From positions 1 to 64,000 of the forward strand of contig CAVPNX010000015.1 of the NCBI GenBank assembly GCA_963706885.1: a DNA stretch of 64,000 bases, in the 5' to 3' direction. The DNA is from Prado023 sp963706885. GTDB lineage: Bacteria; Actinomycetota; Actinomycetes; S36-B12; CAIYMF01. Below the pieces are notes generated by a model. It searched no databases and was not told the DNA's origin. It saw only the letters and a program-made list of their open reading frames with translations. Below, piece by piece: positions 8,034 to 17,015 of this stretch (its first letter is position 1; each line of letters begins with the position of its first letter). Made by a program: the position numbers and the translations under genes.

Positions 8034-8708
8034 TCAGTTGGCCCAGTGCCGCCCACCGGCCAGGTCCACGGCCGGCATCGAGGGCAGCGCCGACATGACG
8101 CCGATCTCCCGGCGCAGCACGGCGCACACGGACTCCAGGCGCTGCTCGGCGTCCTCGATGCCCAGCAGCGCCTGCCGCTCGGGCAGGTCGGTGACGATCG
8201 CCGAGGCCACCAGGTAGCTGAGCACGACCGGGTCCTCGGGGAGGTTGTCGATGTGGGCCATCCGGATCACGCCCCACCCGGCGATGACATCGCGGTACTC
8301 ACCGAGCAGCCGAACCGCATCGGCGGCCAGCGACCGTGTCCGTGTCGGCTCGCCCACCGGCTCGTCGTGCAGCCGGACATGGGCCCGCGTGTAGGGCAGG
8401 CCCTCATCGAGGTCCTCGATCGAGAACCTGCGGGCGCCGACCGTGACGATGTCGTAGCGGCCGTCGGGCAGCGCCTCGACCTTGGTGATCCGGGCCATCG
8501 TGCCGACCTCGTAGATGCCGGCGCGGCCGTCGGACTCGCTGAAGCCGGGACGCACCGCAACGATCCCGAAGCCCTGCTCCTCCTCAGCGGCCTCGACCAG
8601 TGTGCTCATCATCAGGCGGTAGCGCGGCTCGAAGATGTGCAGGGGGAGGACCAGTCCGGGGACGAGCACCGTGCGCAGCGGGAACAGCGGGACCGTGGGC
8701 ACCTGCAC
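8034..8708 (-). CDS. LON substrate-binding-domain protein
   Basis: ~224 residues containing only the N-terminal LON (PUA-like) domain: VPLFPLRTVLVPGLVLPLHIFEPRYRLMM, then GFGIVAVRPGF, GTMARITKVEALPDGRYDIVTVGARRF. There is no AAA+ or protease domain, so it is not Lon protease. Stand-alone forms are common in actinobacteria, and their role is not established beyond possible peptide or protein binding. Two GTG starts are possible. The one at 8708 abuts the -10, and the one at 8702 is exactly 6 nt after TAGCCT and gives MPTVPLFPLRT, so 8702 may be the true leaderless start. The gene is divergent from ybaK. Confidence 0.82.
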   Translation of the reverse strand: MQVPTVPLFPLRTVLVPGLVLPLHIFEPRYRLMMSTLVEAAEEEQGFGIVAVRPGFSESDGRAGIYEVGTMARITKVEALPDGRYDIVTVGARRFSIEDLDEGLPYTRAHVRLHDEPVGEPTRTRSLAADAVRLLGEYRDVIAGWGVIRMAHIDNLPEDPVVLSYLVASAIVTDLPERQALLGIEDAEQRLESVCAVLRREIGVMSALPSMPAVDLAGGRHWAN

Positions 8709-8714
8709 AGGCTA
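8709..8714 (-). promoter_or_regulatory. Possible leaderless promoter -10 of the LON-domain gene
   Basis: TAGCCT on the minus strand, directly before GTG 8708 and 6 nt before GTG 8702. The second distance fits the leaderless pattern seen elsewhere in the window. Confidence 0.4.
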
Positions 8715-8773
8715 GGGCCACTTCGCCGGACCCGCTCGGGAACTGCGCACGGCACGGGGTGACGTGTCAGTGG

Positions 8774-8779
8774 CAGGAT
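8774..8779 (+). promoter_or_regulatory. Possible leaderless promoter -10 of ybaK
   Basis: CAGGAT followed by 6 nt and ATG 8786. There is no Shine-Dalgarno sequence in the short gap. This is the same -10 hexamer used by the SOS-regulated HNH gene in this window. Confidence 0.4.
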
Positions 8780-8785
8780 CAACCC

Positions 8786-9280
8786 ATGGCGAAGAAGTCG
8801 GGGGGATCGGGGACCCCCGCGACCCGCGTCCTGACCGAGGCCGGCGTGCCCCACGTGCTGCGCACCTACGCCCACGACCCCCGGCACGGGTCCTACGGCC
8901 TCGAGGCGGCGCAGGCCCTCGGCGTCGATCCCGGGCGGGTGTTCAAGACGCTGATGGCCGACGTCGACGGCTCACTGGTGGTGGGCGTGGTCCCGGTCGA
9001 CACCCAGCTGGACCTCAAGCTCCTGGCCGCGACCGTGGGGGGCAAGCGTGCCGCGATGGCGGAGGTGGCCCGCGCCGAGCGGGCGACCGGCTACGTGGCC
9101 GGCGGGATCTCCCCGCTCGGCCAGCGACAGGCCCACCCCACAGTCGTGGACGAGTCAGCGCTGGCCCATGCGTCGGTGCTGGTCTCCGGTGGCCGCCGTG
9201 GACTGGACGTCGAGCTGGCCCCGGAGCACCTCATCGAGCTCACCGGTGCCCGCGTGGCCCCGATCGCGCGGCACGCCTGA
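8786..9280 (+). CDS. ybaK: Cys-tRNA(Pro)/aminoacyl-tRNA deacylase, YbaK family
   Basis: 164-residue YbaK/EbsC-type editing protein, a cytosolic trans-editing factor that hydrolyses mischarged Cys-tRNA(Pro). The whole domain is visible: TRVLTEAGVPHVLRTYAHD, then GRVFKTLMADVDGSLVVGVVPVD with the family lysine in VFKTL, LDLKLLAATVGGKRAAMA, GYVAGGISPLGQRQAHPTVVDES, and the C-terminal SGGRRGLDVELAPEHL. It is convergent with dnaE, with only 4 nt between the stops. Its tRNA specificity is inferred from family likeness only. Confidence 0.9.
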   Translation: MAKKSGGSGTPATRVLTEAGVPHVLRTYAHDPRHGSYGLEAAQALGVDPGRVFKTLMADVDGSLVVGVVPVDTQLDLKLLAATVGGKRAAMAEVARAERATGYVAGGISPLGQRQAHPTVVDESALAHASVLVSGGRRGLDVELAPEHLIELTGARVAPIARHA

Positions 9281-9284
9281 CCCG

Positions 9285-12200
9285 TCAGCCCAGGCAGGCC
9301 GGGCCCAGCAGCGCCTTGAGGTCGCCGTAGAGCGCCGGGGAGGGCACCACCCGCAGCCGGTCATCGATGGACAGGACCGTGGTCGTCCCCCCGTTGCGCA
9401 GGTGGATGTGCACCTCGACGGTCCCGGGATGGTTGGCCAGGACCTCGCGCAGGCGGTCCACCACGGGCGGCGTGCAGCGGGCGATGTCCAGGTGGATGGC
9501 GACCGGTCCCGACGCCGCAGCGTCACTGATGCTCGGCACCGTGATGTCCATGCCGCGCAGCCGCGGGGCACTGTCGTCGCCCTTCTCCAGCCGGCCGCGC
9601 ACGACGATCACGACGTCCTCGGCCAGCAGGACCCCGGCCGTGGCGTAGAGCTGGGGGAAGCACATGACCTCGACGGACCCCGCGAGGTCCTCGAGGGTGA
9701 CGATCGCCCACGGCTCCCCCTTGGCCTTGGTGGTCTTGCGCTGCACGCTGGTCACCAGGCCGGCGACCGTGACCATCTGCCCGTCGACACGCTCGTCGGA
9801 GCCCAGCGCCGCGATGGGCATGTCGGCCAGGGAGCCCAGCACGTGCTCGAGGCCGAACAACGGGTGGTCGCTGACGTACAGGCCCAGCATCTCGCGCTCG
9901 TAGGCCAGCAGGGTCTTCTTGTCCCACTCGGTCGGCGGCGGCACGAGGCGCGCACCGGGGGCGGCCTGCGTGACCTCGCCGCCCATGCCCGCGAACAGGT
10001 CGAACTGCCCCACGGCTTCAGCCCGCTTGGTGTCCAGGGCGGCGTCGATCGCCTGCTCGTGGATGGCCAGCAGGCCCTTGCGGGTGTCGCCGAAGCTGTC
10101 GAAGGCGCCGGCCTTGATCAGCGACTCCACCAGGCGCTTGTTGCACACGCCGATCTCCACCTTGGCGATGAAGTCGGCGAAGTCAGCGAACCTCCCCTTC
10201 GCGTTGCGCGTGCGGATGATCGAGTCGACGACGTTGGCACCCACGTTGCGGATCGCGGACAGGCCGAAGCGGATGTCGGTGCCGACCGGGGCGAAGTCCG
10301 ACTGCGACTCGTTGACGTCCGGGGGCAGCACCTTGATGCCCATCCGCCGGCACTCGTTGAGGTAGATCGCGGACTTGTCCTTGTCGTCGGCGATCGAGGT
10401 GAGCAGGCCGGCCATGTACTCGGCCGGGTAGTTCGCCTTCAGGTAGGCCGTCCAGTAGGACACCAGCCCGTAGCCGGCCGTGTGCGCCTTGTTGAACGCG
10501 TAGTCCGAGAACGGGACGAGGATGTCCCACAGGGTCCTGATCGCGTCGTCGGAGTACCCGTTGGCCCGCATCCCCGCAGCGAAGGGCACGTACTCCTTGT
10601 CCAGGATCTCCTTCTTCTTCTTGCCCATCGCCCGGCGCAGGAGGTCCGCGCTGCCCAGCGAGTAGCCGGCCAGCTTCTGGGCGATCGCCATGACCTGCTC
10701 CTGGTAGACGATCAACCCGTAGGTGTCGCCCAGGATCTCGGCCAGCGGCTCGGCGAGCTCGGGGTGGATCGGCGTGACCGGCTGGCGGCCGTTCTTCCGG
10801 TCGGCGAAGTCGTTGTGCGCATTGGCACCCATCGGGCCCGGCCGGTACAGCGCCAGGACCGCGGAGATGTCCTCGAAGTTGGTCGGGGCCAGGCGCGTGA
10901 GCAGGGCCCGCATGCCGGAGTTGTCCAGCTGGAACACGCCCAGCGTGTCGCCGCGGGCGAGCAGCTCGTAGGTGGGCACATCATCGAGGGTCAGCTCCTC
11001 GAGGACGACCTTGTGCCCCCCGTTGGCCTCGATGTGGCGCAGCGCGTCGTCGAGGATCGTCAGGTTGCGCAGGCCCAGGAAGTCCATCTTGAGCAGTCCG
11101 AGGGACTCGCAGGCCCCCATGTCCAGCTGGGTGATGATCGAGCCGTCCTGCTCGCGGCGCATGATCGGGATGACGTCGAGCAGCGGTTCGGCCGAGAGGA
11201 TCACGCCGGCGGCGTGCACCCCCCACTGCCGGCGCAGGCCCTCGAGCCCGCGGGCGGTGTCGACGACCTCGCGCAGGTCCTCCTCGGACTCGTAGAGCGC
11301 ACGGAAGTCCGCGGCCTCCCGGTAGCGGGGGTGCAACTCGTCGAAGATCCCCGACAGCGGGATGTCCTTGCCCATGACGGCCGGGGGCATCGCCTTGGTC
11401 AGCTTCTCCCCCACGGCGAACGGGTGGCCGAGAACGCGCGCGGAGTCCTTCAGGGCGGCCTTGGCCTTGATCGTCGAGTAGGTGACGATCTGGGCGACCC
11501 GCTCCTCGCCGTAGCGCTGCGTCGCGTAGCGGATCATCTCCGCGCGCCGACGCTCGTCGAAGTCCATGTCGATGTCGGGCATCGAGATGCGCTCGGGGTT
11601 CAGGAACCGTTCGAAGAGCAGTCCATGGGCCATCGGGTCGAGCTCGGTGATGCCCAGGGCGTAGGCGATCAGGGCACCGGCGGCCGACCCACGGCCCGGG
11701 CCGACGCGGATCCCGACGCTCTTGGCGTGGGCGACGAGGTCGGCGGTGACCAGGAAGTAGCCGGGGAACCCCATCTGGCAGATGACCCCGACCTCGTAGG
11801 CGGCCTGGTCGCGGCGGTCCTGCGGCACGCCGCCCGGGAAGCGGCGGGCCAGCCCGCGCTCGACCTCCTTGACCAGCCAGGACTCCTCGGTCTCGCCCTC
11901 AGGGACCGGGAACCGGGGCATCAGGTTGCGGCCCTCGGTGAACTCGACGTTGCACCGCTCGGCGACCAGCAGGGTGTTGTCGCAGGCCTCGGGATGCTCG
12001 GCCCACAGTGTGCGCATCTCGTGGGCGCTCTTGAGGTAGAAGTCGCGCGCATCGAACCGGAACCGGTTCGGGTCGGCCATGGTCTTGCCGGTCTGCACAC
12101 ACAGCAGGACCTCGTGGGAGTCCGCGTCCGCGGCGTGCGTGTAGTGCAGGTCGTTGGTGGCCAGCAGCGGCAGTCCGAGGTCCTTGGCCAGCCGCAGGAG

Positions 12201-12839
12201 GTCGGGCATGGTGCGCCGCTCGATCTCGATCCCGTGGTCCATGACCTCGCAGAAGAAGTTGTCCCGGCCGAGGATGTCGCGGTAGTCCGCCGCGGCCTGG
12301 CGTGCCCTCTCGTACTGGCCGACCTGCAGCCAGCGGTTCACCTCACCCGACGGGCATCCGGTGGTGGCGATGATCCCCGTGCCGTGGCGCTCGAGGAGGT
12401 CGCGGTCGAGGCGGGGGTACTTGCGGTACTGGCCCTCGAGACTGGCCAGCGAGGAGATCCGGAACAGGTTGTGCAGGCCCTCGGTGCTCTCGGCCAGCAG
12501 GGTCATGTGGGTGTAGTTGACCTTGCCCTTGGCCGTTCCCTCGTCACCGACGTCCTGGCCGACGTCGGCCCCGAACGAGAACGGCGTGCGGTCGAATCGT
12601 GAGCCGATGGGGACGTAGTAGCCCTCCATGCCGATGATCGGCTTCACGCCGGCCGCGGTGCCGGCCTTCCAGAACTCGTAGGCACCGAACAGGTTGCCGT
12701 GGTCGGTGATCGCCAGCGCCGGCATCTCCATGCGCGCAGCCTCGGCGAAGAGGTCCTTGACCCGGGCTGCGCCGTCGAGCATCGAGTACTCGGTGTGGGC
12801 GTGCAGGTGCACGAAGTCACCACTGACGCTGCTCGACAC
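9285..12839 (-). CDS. dnaE: DNA polymerase III subunit alpha, replicative DnaE1
   Basis: 1184-residue C-family replicative polymerase. It has an N-terminal PHP domain with metal ligands (FVHLHAHTEYSMLDGAARV, LAITDHGNLFG), catalytic Asp residues in MPDIDMDFDERRR (about residue 421), fingers motifs such as LLKMDFLGLRNLTILDDAL and FNKAHTAGYGLVSYWTAYLKANYPAEY, a helix-hairpin-helix region, and a C-terminal OB domain (MVTVAGLVTSVQRKTTKAKGEPWAIVTLEDLAGSVEVMCFP). GTG 12839 was chosen because GGGAGG is 6 nt upstream. The PHP residues look intact, which is known in actinobacteria to supply 3'-5' proofreading. The error-prone homologue dnaE2 is 37 kb away in the same window. Confidence 0.96.
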   Translation of the reverse strand: MSSSVSGDFVHLHAHTEYSMLDGAARVKDLFAEAARMEMPALAITDHGNLFGAYEFWKAGTAAGVKPIIGMEGYYVPIGSRFDRTPFSFGADVGQDVGDEGTAKGKVNYTHMTLLAESTEGLHNLFRISSLASLEGQYRKYPRLDRDLLERHGTGIIATTGCPSGEVNRWLQVGQYERARQAAADYRDILGRDNFFCEVMDHGIEIERRTMPDLLRLAKDLGLPLLATNDLHYTHAADADSHEVLLCVQTGKTMADPNRFRFDARDFYLKSAHEMRTLWAEHPEACDNTLLVAERCNVEFTEGRNLMPRFPVPEGETEESWLVKEVERGLARRFPGGVPQDRRDQAAYEVGVICQMGFPGYFLVTADLVAHAKSVGIRVGPGRGSAAGALIAYALGITELDPMAHGLLFERFLNPERISMPDIDMDFDERRRAEMIRYATQRYGEERVAQIVTYSTIKAKAALKDSARVLGHPFAVGEKLTKAMPPAVMGKDIPLSGIFDELHPRYREAADFRALYESEEDLREVVDTARGLEGLRRQWGVHAAGVILSAEPLLDVIPIMRREQDGSIITQLDMGACESLGLLKMDFLGLRNLTILDDALRHIEANGGHKVVLEELTLDDVPTYELLARGDTLGVFQLDNSGMRALLTRLAPTNFEDISAVLALYRPGPMGANAHNDFADRKNGRQPVTPIHPELAEPLAEILGDTYGLIVYQEQVMAIAQKLAGYSLGSADLLRRAMGKKKKEILDKEYVPFAAGMRANGYSDDAIRTLWDILVPFSDYAFNKAHTAGYGLVSYWTAYLKANYPAEYMAGLLTSIADDKDKSAIYLNECRRMGIKVLPPDVNESQSDFAPVGTDIRFGLSAIRNVGANVVDSIIRTRNAKGRFADFADFIAKVEIGVCNKRLVESLIKAGAFDSFGDTRKGLLAIHEQAIDAALDTKRAEAVGQFDLFAGMGGEVTQAAPGARLVPPPTEWDKKTLLAYEREMLGLYVSDHPLFGLEHVLGSLADMPIAALGSDERVDGQMVTVAGLVTSVQRKTTKAKGEPWAIVTLEDLAGSVEVMCFPQLYATAGVLLAEDVVIVVRGRLEKGDDSAPRLRGMDITVPSISDAAASGPVAIHLDIARCTPPVVDRLREVLANHPGTVEVHIHLRNGGTTTVLSIDDRLRVVPSPALYGDLKALLGPACLG

Positions 12840-12918
12840 CGACGTCCTCCCGGGGATTGCCACGAACCACCTGCTGCGCCGCGCACCTGGCGGGGAAGGC
12901 GGGCTCGGGCAGGGGACG

Positions 12919-12924
12919 ATCGTA
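12919..12924 (-). promoter_or_regulatory. Possible dnaE promoter -10
   Basis: TACGAT on the minus strand, ~80 nt before the dnaE GTG, within the 150-bp divergent dnaE/fhs gap. The -35 is poor. Confidence 0.3.
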
Positions 12925-12989
12925 CCGCCGGGCACCGACATCCCCGACGCAGCGACACCGGCCATCCACCGGTGCCAGCATGATCAACT

Positions 12990-14651
12990 GTGCCCGAACT
13001 GCGCCCGATGACCGATGTCGCCGCCGAGCTGGGGATCGCCCCGGAGCATGTCATCGGCTGGGGGCCGCATCGGGCCAAGGTCGACCTCGCGGCCCTCGGG
13101 GGCCGTGAGCCGACCGGCCGGCTGATCCTCGTGTCGGCGATCACCCCCACACCTGCCGGCGAGGGCAAGACCACCATGGCCATCGCCCTGGCCATGGGCA
13201 TGCGGGCCCGGGGGCGGCACGCCGTCCTGGCCCTGCGGGAGCCGTCCCTGGGCCCGGTGTTCGGGATGAAGGGCGGTGGCACCGGGGGCGGGCGGTGCAC
13301 GATCGAGCCCGCCGAGGCGATCAACCTGCACTTCACCGGGGACATGCACGCCATCACCTCGGCGCACAACCTGCTCTCGGCCCTGGTGGACAACTGCCTG
13401 CAGTTCGGCCAGCAGGCGCCGCTGGACCCGCGACGGGTCACCTGGCCGCGCGCGGTGGACATGAACGACCGGTTCCTGCGCCACGTCGTCCTGGGCCTGG
13501 GCGGCCCGCTGGATGGCATCCCGCGGGAGTCCGGGTTCCAGATCACCGCCTCCAGCGAGGTCATGGCTGCCCTCTGCCTGGCCAGCGACCTCGCCGACCT
13601 GCAGGCCCGGCTCGGGCGGATCGTCGTCGGGTGGACCAGCCAGGACCACCCGGTCACCGCCGACGACATCGGCGCGGCACCGGCCATGACGGCCCTGCTC
13701 CGAGATGCCCTCATGCCCAACCTGGCCCAGACCGCCGACGGCGGTCCGGTCCTCGTGCACGGCGGGCCGTTCGCCAACATCGCCCACGGGACGAACTCGA
13801 TGATCGCCACCCGGATGGCCCTGGCCACTGGTGCAGACGTGATCACCGAGGGCGGGTTCGGCTTCGACCTCGGTGGTGAGAAGTTCCTGGACATCGCCTG
13901 CCGGTCCGCCGGGATCTGGCCGCGCGCGGTGGTGCTGGTCGCCACCCTCAAGGCCCTGCGCCTGCACGGGGGCGCCCCCCTGGCCGAGGTCGGCCGGCCC
14001 AACCTGGCGGCCGTTCGCGCCGGCCTGCCCCAGCTCGAGCGCCACCTGTTCAGCGTCGGCGCCTACGGCCTTCCCCCCGTCGTGGCGCTCAACCTGTTCC
14101 CCGACGACCCCCGGGACGAGATCGAGCTGCTCACCGCGTGGTGCGCCAGCCGCGGGGTCCCGATGGCCCCCTGCACCGGCTTCGCCGACGGGGCCGCCGG
14201 TTCCGTCGCGCTCGCCGACGCCGTGGCACGGGTGGTGGACGCCACGGACGCCGCCCCACCGCAGCCCTGGCACCCCTACGCCCCGGACGACAGCTACGCG
14301 CACAAGATCGCCGCGGTCGCCAAGCACGTCTACGGCGCCGACGGGATCGAGGTCCTTCCCGCCGCAGCCAAGGAGCTGGCCCGCATCACGGCCGCCGTGG
14401 GCAACGACCTGCCGGTCTGCATCGCCAAGACGCACCTGTCGCTGTCCGATGACCCCACCCGCCGCGGTGTGCCGCACGGGTTCACGATCACCGTGCGCGA
14501 GGCGCGCCTGGCCGCCGGCGCCGGCTTCGTCGTGGCCAGCACCGGCTCGATCGTCACGATGCCCGGGCTGCCCCGAGAGCCCGCCGCGCTGCGCGTGCAC
14601 ATCCGTGGCGACGGGTCGATCACCGGCCTGATGGCCGGCGAGGGCGCCTGA
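12990..14651 (+). CDS. fhs: Formate-tetrahydrofolate ligase
   Basis: 553 residues, full length for the family. It joins formate to THF with ATP, feeding one-carbon metabolism for purines, serine and formyl-Met. The P-loop is in TPTPAGEGKTTMAIALA (about residues 55-71). Also seen are LREPSLGPVFGMKGGGTGGG, MHAITSAHNLLSALVDN, VHGGPFANIAHGTNS, TEGGFGFDLGGEKFLDI and CIAKTHLSLSDDP. GTG 12990 follows CATGAT-N5; an in-frame ATG six codons later (MTDVAAELG) is an alternative start. It is divergent from dnaE and convergent with an aldo/keto reductase, sharing a terminator-like hairpin with it. Confidence 0.95.
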   Translation: MPELRPMTDVAAELGIAPEHVIGWGPHRAKVDLAALGGREPTGRLILVSAITPTPAGEGKTTMAIALAMGMRARGRHAVLALREPSLGPVFGMKGGGTGGGRCTIEPAEAINLHFTGDMHAITSAHNLLSALVDNCLQFGQQAPLDPRRVTWPRAVDMNDRFLRHVVLGLGGPLDGIPRESGFQITASSEVMAALCLASDLADLQARLGRIVVGWTSQDHPVTADDIGAAPAMTALLRDALMPNLAQTADGGPVLVHGGPFANIAHGTNSMIATRMALATGADVITEGGFGFDLGGEKFLDIACRSAGIWPRAVVLVATLKALRLHGGAPLAEVGRPNLAAVRAGLPQLERHLFSVGAYGLPPVVALNLFPDDPRDEIELLTAWCASRGVPMAPCTGFADGAAGSVALADAVARVVDATDAAPPQPWHPYAPDDSYAHKIAAVAKHVYGADGIEVLPAAAKELARITAAVGNDLPVCIAKTHLSLSDDPTRRGVPHGFTITVREARLAAGAGFVVASTGSIVTMPGLPREPAALRVHIRGDGSITGLMAGEGA

Positions 14652-14669
14652 GCGGGCTGCCGCTCAGGC
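14646..14669. terminator. Bidirectional terminator-like hairpin spanning both stop codons
   Basis: A perfect 10-bp stem GCCTGAGCGG / CCGCTCAGGC with a GCTG tetraloop. The left arm contains the fhs TGA and the right arm the TGA of the convergent aldo/keto reductase. There is no T-tract, as is common for high-GC intrinsic terminators. Confidence 0.65.
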
Positions 14670-15548
14670 CTCGTCGAGTCCGCCCAGCGCGGACAGGTCG
14701 GCGTACGTGGCGTCGTCGAGGATCACCGCCGCGGCGGCGCAGTTCTGCTCGAGGTGGGCCGTCGACGACGTCCCCGGGATCGGCAGCATCACTGGCGACC
14801 GGCGCAGCAGCCACGCCAGGGACAGCTGCGCGGCCGGGATGCCCGTGCGCGCCACGACCCCGGCCAGCGGGCCGTCCGGGCGGGCCAGGGGACCGGCCGC
14901 GACCGGGAACCACGGGATGAACCCGATCCCGTCGGCCTCGCACACGTCGAGCACGTCCTCAGCACTGCGGTCGCCGAGGTTGTACAGGTTCTGCACGGTG
15001 GTCACGTCGATGATGTCGCGGGCCGCGGCGAGCTCGTCGACTGACACCTGCGACAGCCCCAGGTGGCGGATCTTGCCCTGCTCCTGCAGCTTCTTCAGGG
15101 CCCCGAGCTGGTCCTCGAGGTGCACGCTCGTGTCGATGCGGTGCAGCTGGTAGAGGTCGATGCAGTCCACGCCGAGGCGCCGCAGCGACATCTCCACGCA
15201 CTGGCGCAGGTAGTACGGGCTGCCGACGGGCGCCCACTTGTCCGGGCCCTGACGGGTCAGGCCGCCCTTGGTCGCGATGAGCACACCGTCGTAGGGGTGC
15301 AGGGCCTCGCGGATCAGGTCCTCGGACACGAACGGGCCATAGGAGTCGGCGGTGTCGATGAAGTCCACACCGAGCTCGACCACGCGGCGCAGCAGCGCGA
15401 TGGCCCCGTCGCGGTCGGCGGGCTCGCCCCAGATGCCCGGACCGGTGATCCGCATGGCACCGAAGCCGAGCCGATGGACGGGGAGGTCACCCCCGATGCT
15501 GAAGGTGCCGGACGAGTGGGCGACGGGGGTGGCAGGTTCGGCGGTCAT
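14664..15548 (-). CDS. Aldo/keto reductase
   Basis: 294-residue NADPH-dependent (beta/alpha)8 oxidoreductase. Catalytic tetrad members are visible: Asp/Tyr in DFIDTADSYGP, Lys in LIATKGGLTRQGPDKW, and His in DLYQLHRIDTSV. The cofactor segment is PIPGTSSTAHLEQN near the C-terminus. This pattern fits the YdbC/Tas-like AKR group. The start at 15548 (MTAEPATPVA) has GGGAGC upstream; an earlier in-frame ATG eight codons up is less well supported. It is convergent with fhs and divergent from nothing close. The substrate is unknown. Confidence 0.88.
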   Translation of the reverse strand: MTAEPATPVAHSSGTFSIGGDLPVHRLGFGAMRITGPGIWGEPADRDGAIALLRRVVELGVDFIDTADSYGPFVSEDLIREALHPYDGVLIATKGGLTRQGPDKWAPVGSPYYLRQCVEMSLRRLGVDCIDLYQLHRIDTSVHLEDQLGALKKLQEQGKIRHLGLSQVSVDELAAARDIIDVTTVQNLYNLGDRSAEDVLDVCEADGIGFIPWFPVAAGPLARPDGPLAGVVARTGIPAAQLSLAWLLRRSPVMLPIPGTSSTAHLEQNCAAAAVILDDATYADLSALGGLDEA

Positions 15549-15581
15549 GCTCCCACTCTGCCACCGGGCCACGGGCCACGA

Positions 15582-16508
15582 TCAGTCGGGGACCAGGGTC
15601 CGCAGGGCGTGGTCGAGGTCGGCCGGGTAGGGCGAGGTGAACTCGACCCACTGCCCGCTGCCCGGGTGCAGGAACCCGAGCCGGACGGCGTGCAGCCACT
15701 GACGCTCCAGGCCGCAGCGTGCGGCCAGGACGGGGTCCGCGCCGTACATCACGTCGCCGACACAGGGGTGCCGGATGGCGGCCATGTGGACCCGGATCTG
15801 GTGGGTCCGTCCCGTCTCGAGGTGCACCTCCAGCAGGCTGGCGAACCGCAGGGCCTCCAGCACCTCGTAGTGCGTCACCGACGCCCGGCCGCCGGCGATC
15901 ACGCCGAACTTCCAGTCGTGGTTCGGGTGCCTGCCGATGGGCGCGTCGATGGTGCCGCGCAACGGGTCGGGCAGGCCCTGGACGAGGGCGTGGTAGACCT
16001 TCTCGGGCGTGCGGTCGCGGAACTGCTGCTTGAGATGGCTGTAGGCCCCCTCGCTCTTGGCCAGCACCATCACCCCGGACGTGCCGACGTCCAGGCGCTG
16101 CACCACGCCCCGACGCTCCGGGGCCCCCGAGGTCGAGATCCGGTACCCGCGGGCGGCCAGGACCCCCGTGACGCTCGGGCCCACGAAGCCGTGGCTCGGG
16201 TGGGCTGCGACGCCCACGGGCTTGTCGACGACCACGATGTCGGCGTCGTCGTGCAGCACGACCAGCTCGGGGACATCGACCTCGGGAACCGACCCGGGCG
16301 GCACGACGTCGGGGATCAGCACCTCGACGAGCTGGCCGCCCTCGACCCGGGCGCTCTTGCCCACGACCCGGCCGTCGAGCTGCACGTTGCCGGCCTCAGC
16401 CAGGTCGGCGGCCTTCGATCGGGACAGCCCGAACATCCGGGCCAGGGCAGCGTCGATCCGCTCACCCGCCAGGCCGTCGGGCACCTGCGCCAGGCGCGGC
16501 TCAACCAT
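15582..16508 (-). CDS. rluD: RluD-family 23S rRNA pseudouridine synthase
   Basis: 308 residues: an N-terminal S4 RNA-binding domain (GERIDAALARMFGLSRSKAADLAEAGNVQLDG) followed by the RluA/RluD catalytic domain. The catalytic Asp is in RRGVVQRLDVGTSGVMVLAKS (HRLDxxTSG motif, here QRLDVGTSG). Also seen are KVYHALVQG, ETGRTHQIRVHMAAIRHPCVGD and LHAVRLGFLHP. It modifies uridines of the ribosomal large subunit; the exact site is inferred only from family. It lies 14 nt downstream of lspA in the same operon, an arrangement conserved across actinobacteria. Confidence 0.92.
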   Translation of the reverse strand: MVEPRLAQVPDGLAGERIDAALARMFGLSRSKAADLAEAGNVQLDGRVVGKSARVEGGQLVEVLIPDVVPPGSVPEVDVPELVVLHDDADIVVVDKPVGVAAHPSHGFVGPSVTGVLAARGYRISTSGAPERRGVVQRLDVGTSGVMVLAKSEGAYSHLKQQFRDRTPEKVYHALVQGLPDPLRGTIDAPIGRHPNHDWKFGVIAGGRASVTHYEVLEALRFASLLEVHLETGRTHQIRVHMAAIRHPCVGDVMYGADPVLAARCGLERQWLHAVRLGFLHPGSGQWVEFTSPYPADLDHALRTLVPD

Positions 16509-16522
16509 CGGTGCGCGCCGCG

Positions 16523-17014
16523 TCAGGCTCGGCTGGTTCCGGGCTCTGCCTCCCCCATCTCGACGCCCTTGATGCTCAGCAGGACCGCCAGGATCGCCGA
16601 GCCCACCAGGGCCATGTCGGCGACGTTGAACACCGGCCAGTTGGGCAGCGCCAGGAAGTCCACGACGTGGCCGCGGAAGGGTGCGGGCTCGCGGAAGATG
16701 CGGTCGATCAGGTTGCCCAGGGCGCCGCCGAGGATCCCCCCCAGGACGACGGCCCACCAGACGTTGGTCAGGGTCCGTGCGGTGCGCACGATGGCAACGG
16801 CCACCACGATCGCGATCACGCTGATCACGATCGTGTAGTTGCCGGCCAGGGAGAACGCCGCACCCGGGTTGCGCACGAAGGTCAGCTGCAGCCACTGGCC
16901 GACCAGCTCGATCGGGGGTTGGCCCTCGAGGCGCGCGACGGCCAGGGCCTTCGTGACCTGGTCGAGCACGACCACCCCTGCTGCCACGCCGAGGGTCAGC
17001 GGGAGTCGACTCAC
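16523..17014 (-). CDS. lspA: Lipoprotein signal peptidase (signal peptidase II)
   Basis: 163-residue four-helix membrane aspartyl protease that cleaves prolipoprotein signal peptides after lipidation. The two catalytic Asp residues lie in GNLIDRIFR and WPVFNVADMALV, and the family NPGAAFS box is present (FVRNPGAAFSLAG). Hydrophobic segments are VAAGVVVLDQVTKALAVA, IVISVIAIVVAVAIV, AVVLGGILGGALGNLI and ALVGSAILAVLLSI. GTG 17014 was chosen because it is 1 nt after the stop of the dksA-like gene and gives a normal N-terminus. Confidence 0.94.
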   Translation of the reverse strand: MSRLPLTLGVAAGVVVLDQVTKALAVARLEGQPPIELVGQWLQLTFVRNPGAAFSLAGNYTIVISVIAIVVAVAIVRTARTLTNVWWAVVLGGILGGALGNLIDRIFREPAPFRGHVVDFLALPNWPVFNVADMALVGSAILAVLLSIKGVEMGEAEPGTSRA

Positions 17015-17015
17015 C

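Noticed and set aside
9048..12602. 1184-codon open frame antisense to dnaE
   Set aside because: Shadow of a high-GC gene: low-complexity His/Gly/Val/Asp-rich translation, no RBS, no domain. dnaE on the other strand is full length with all motifs.
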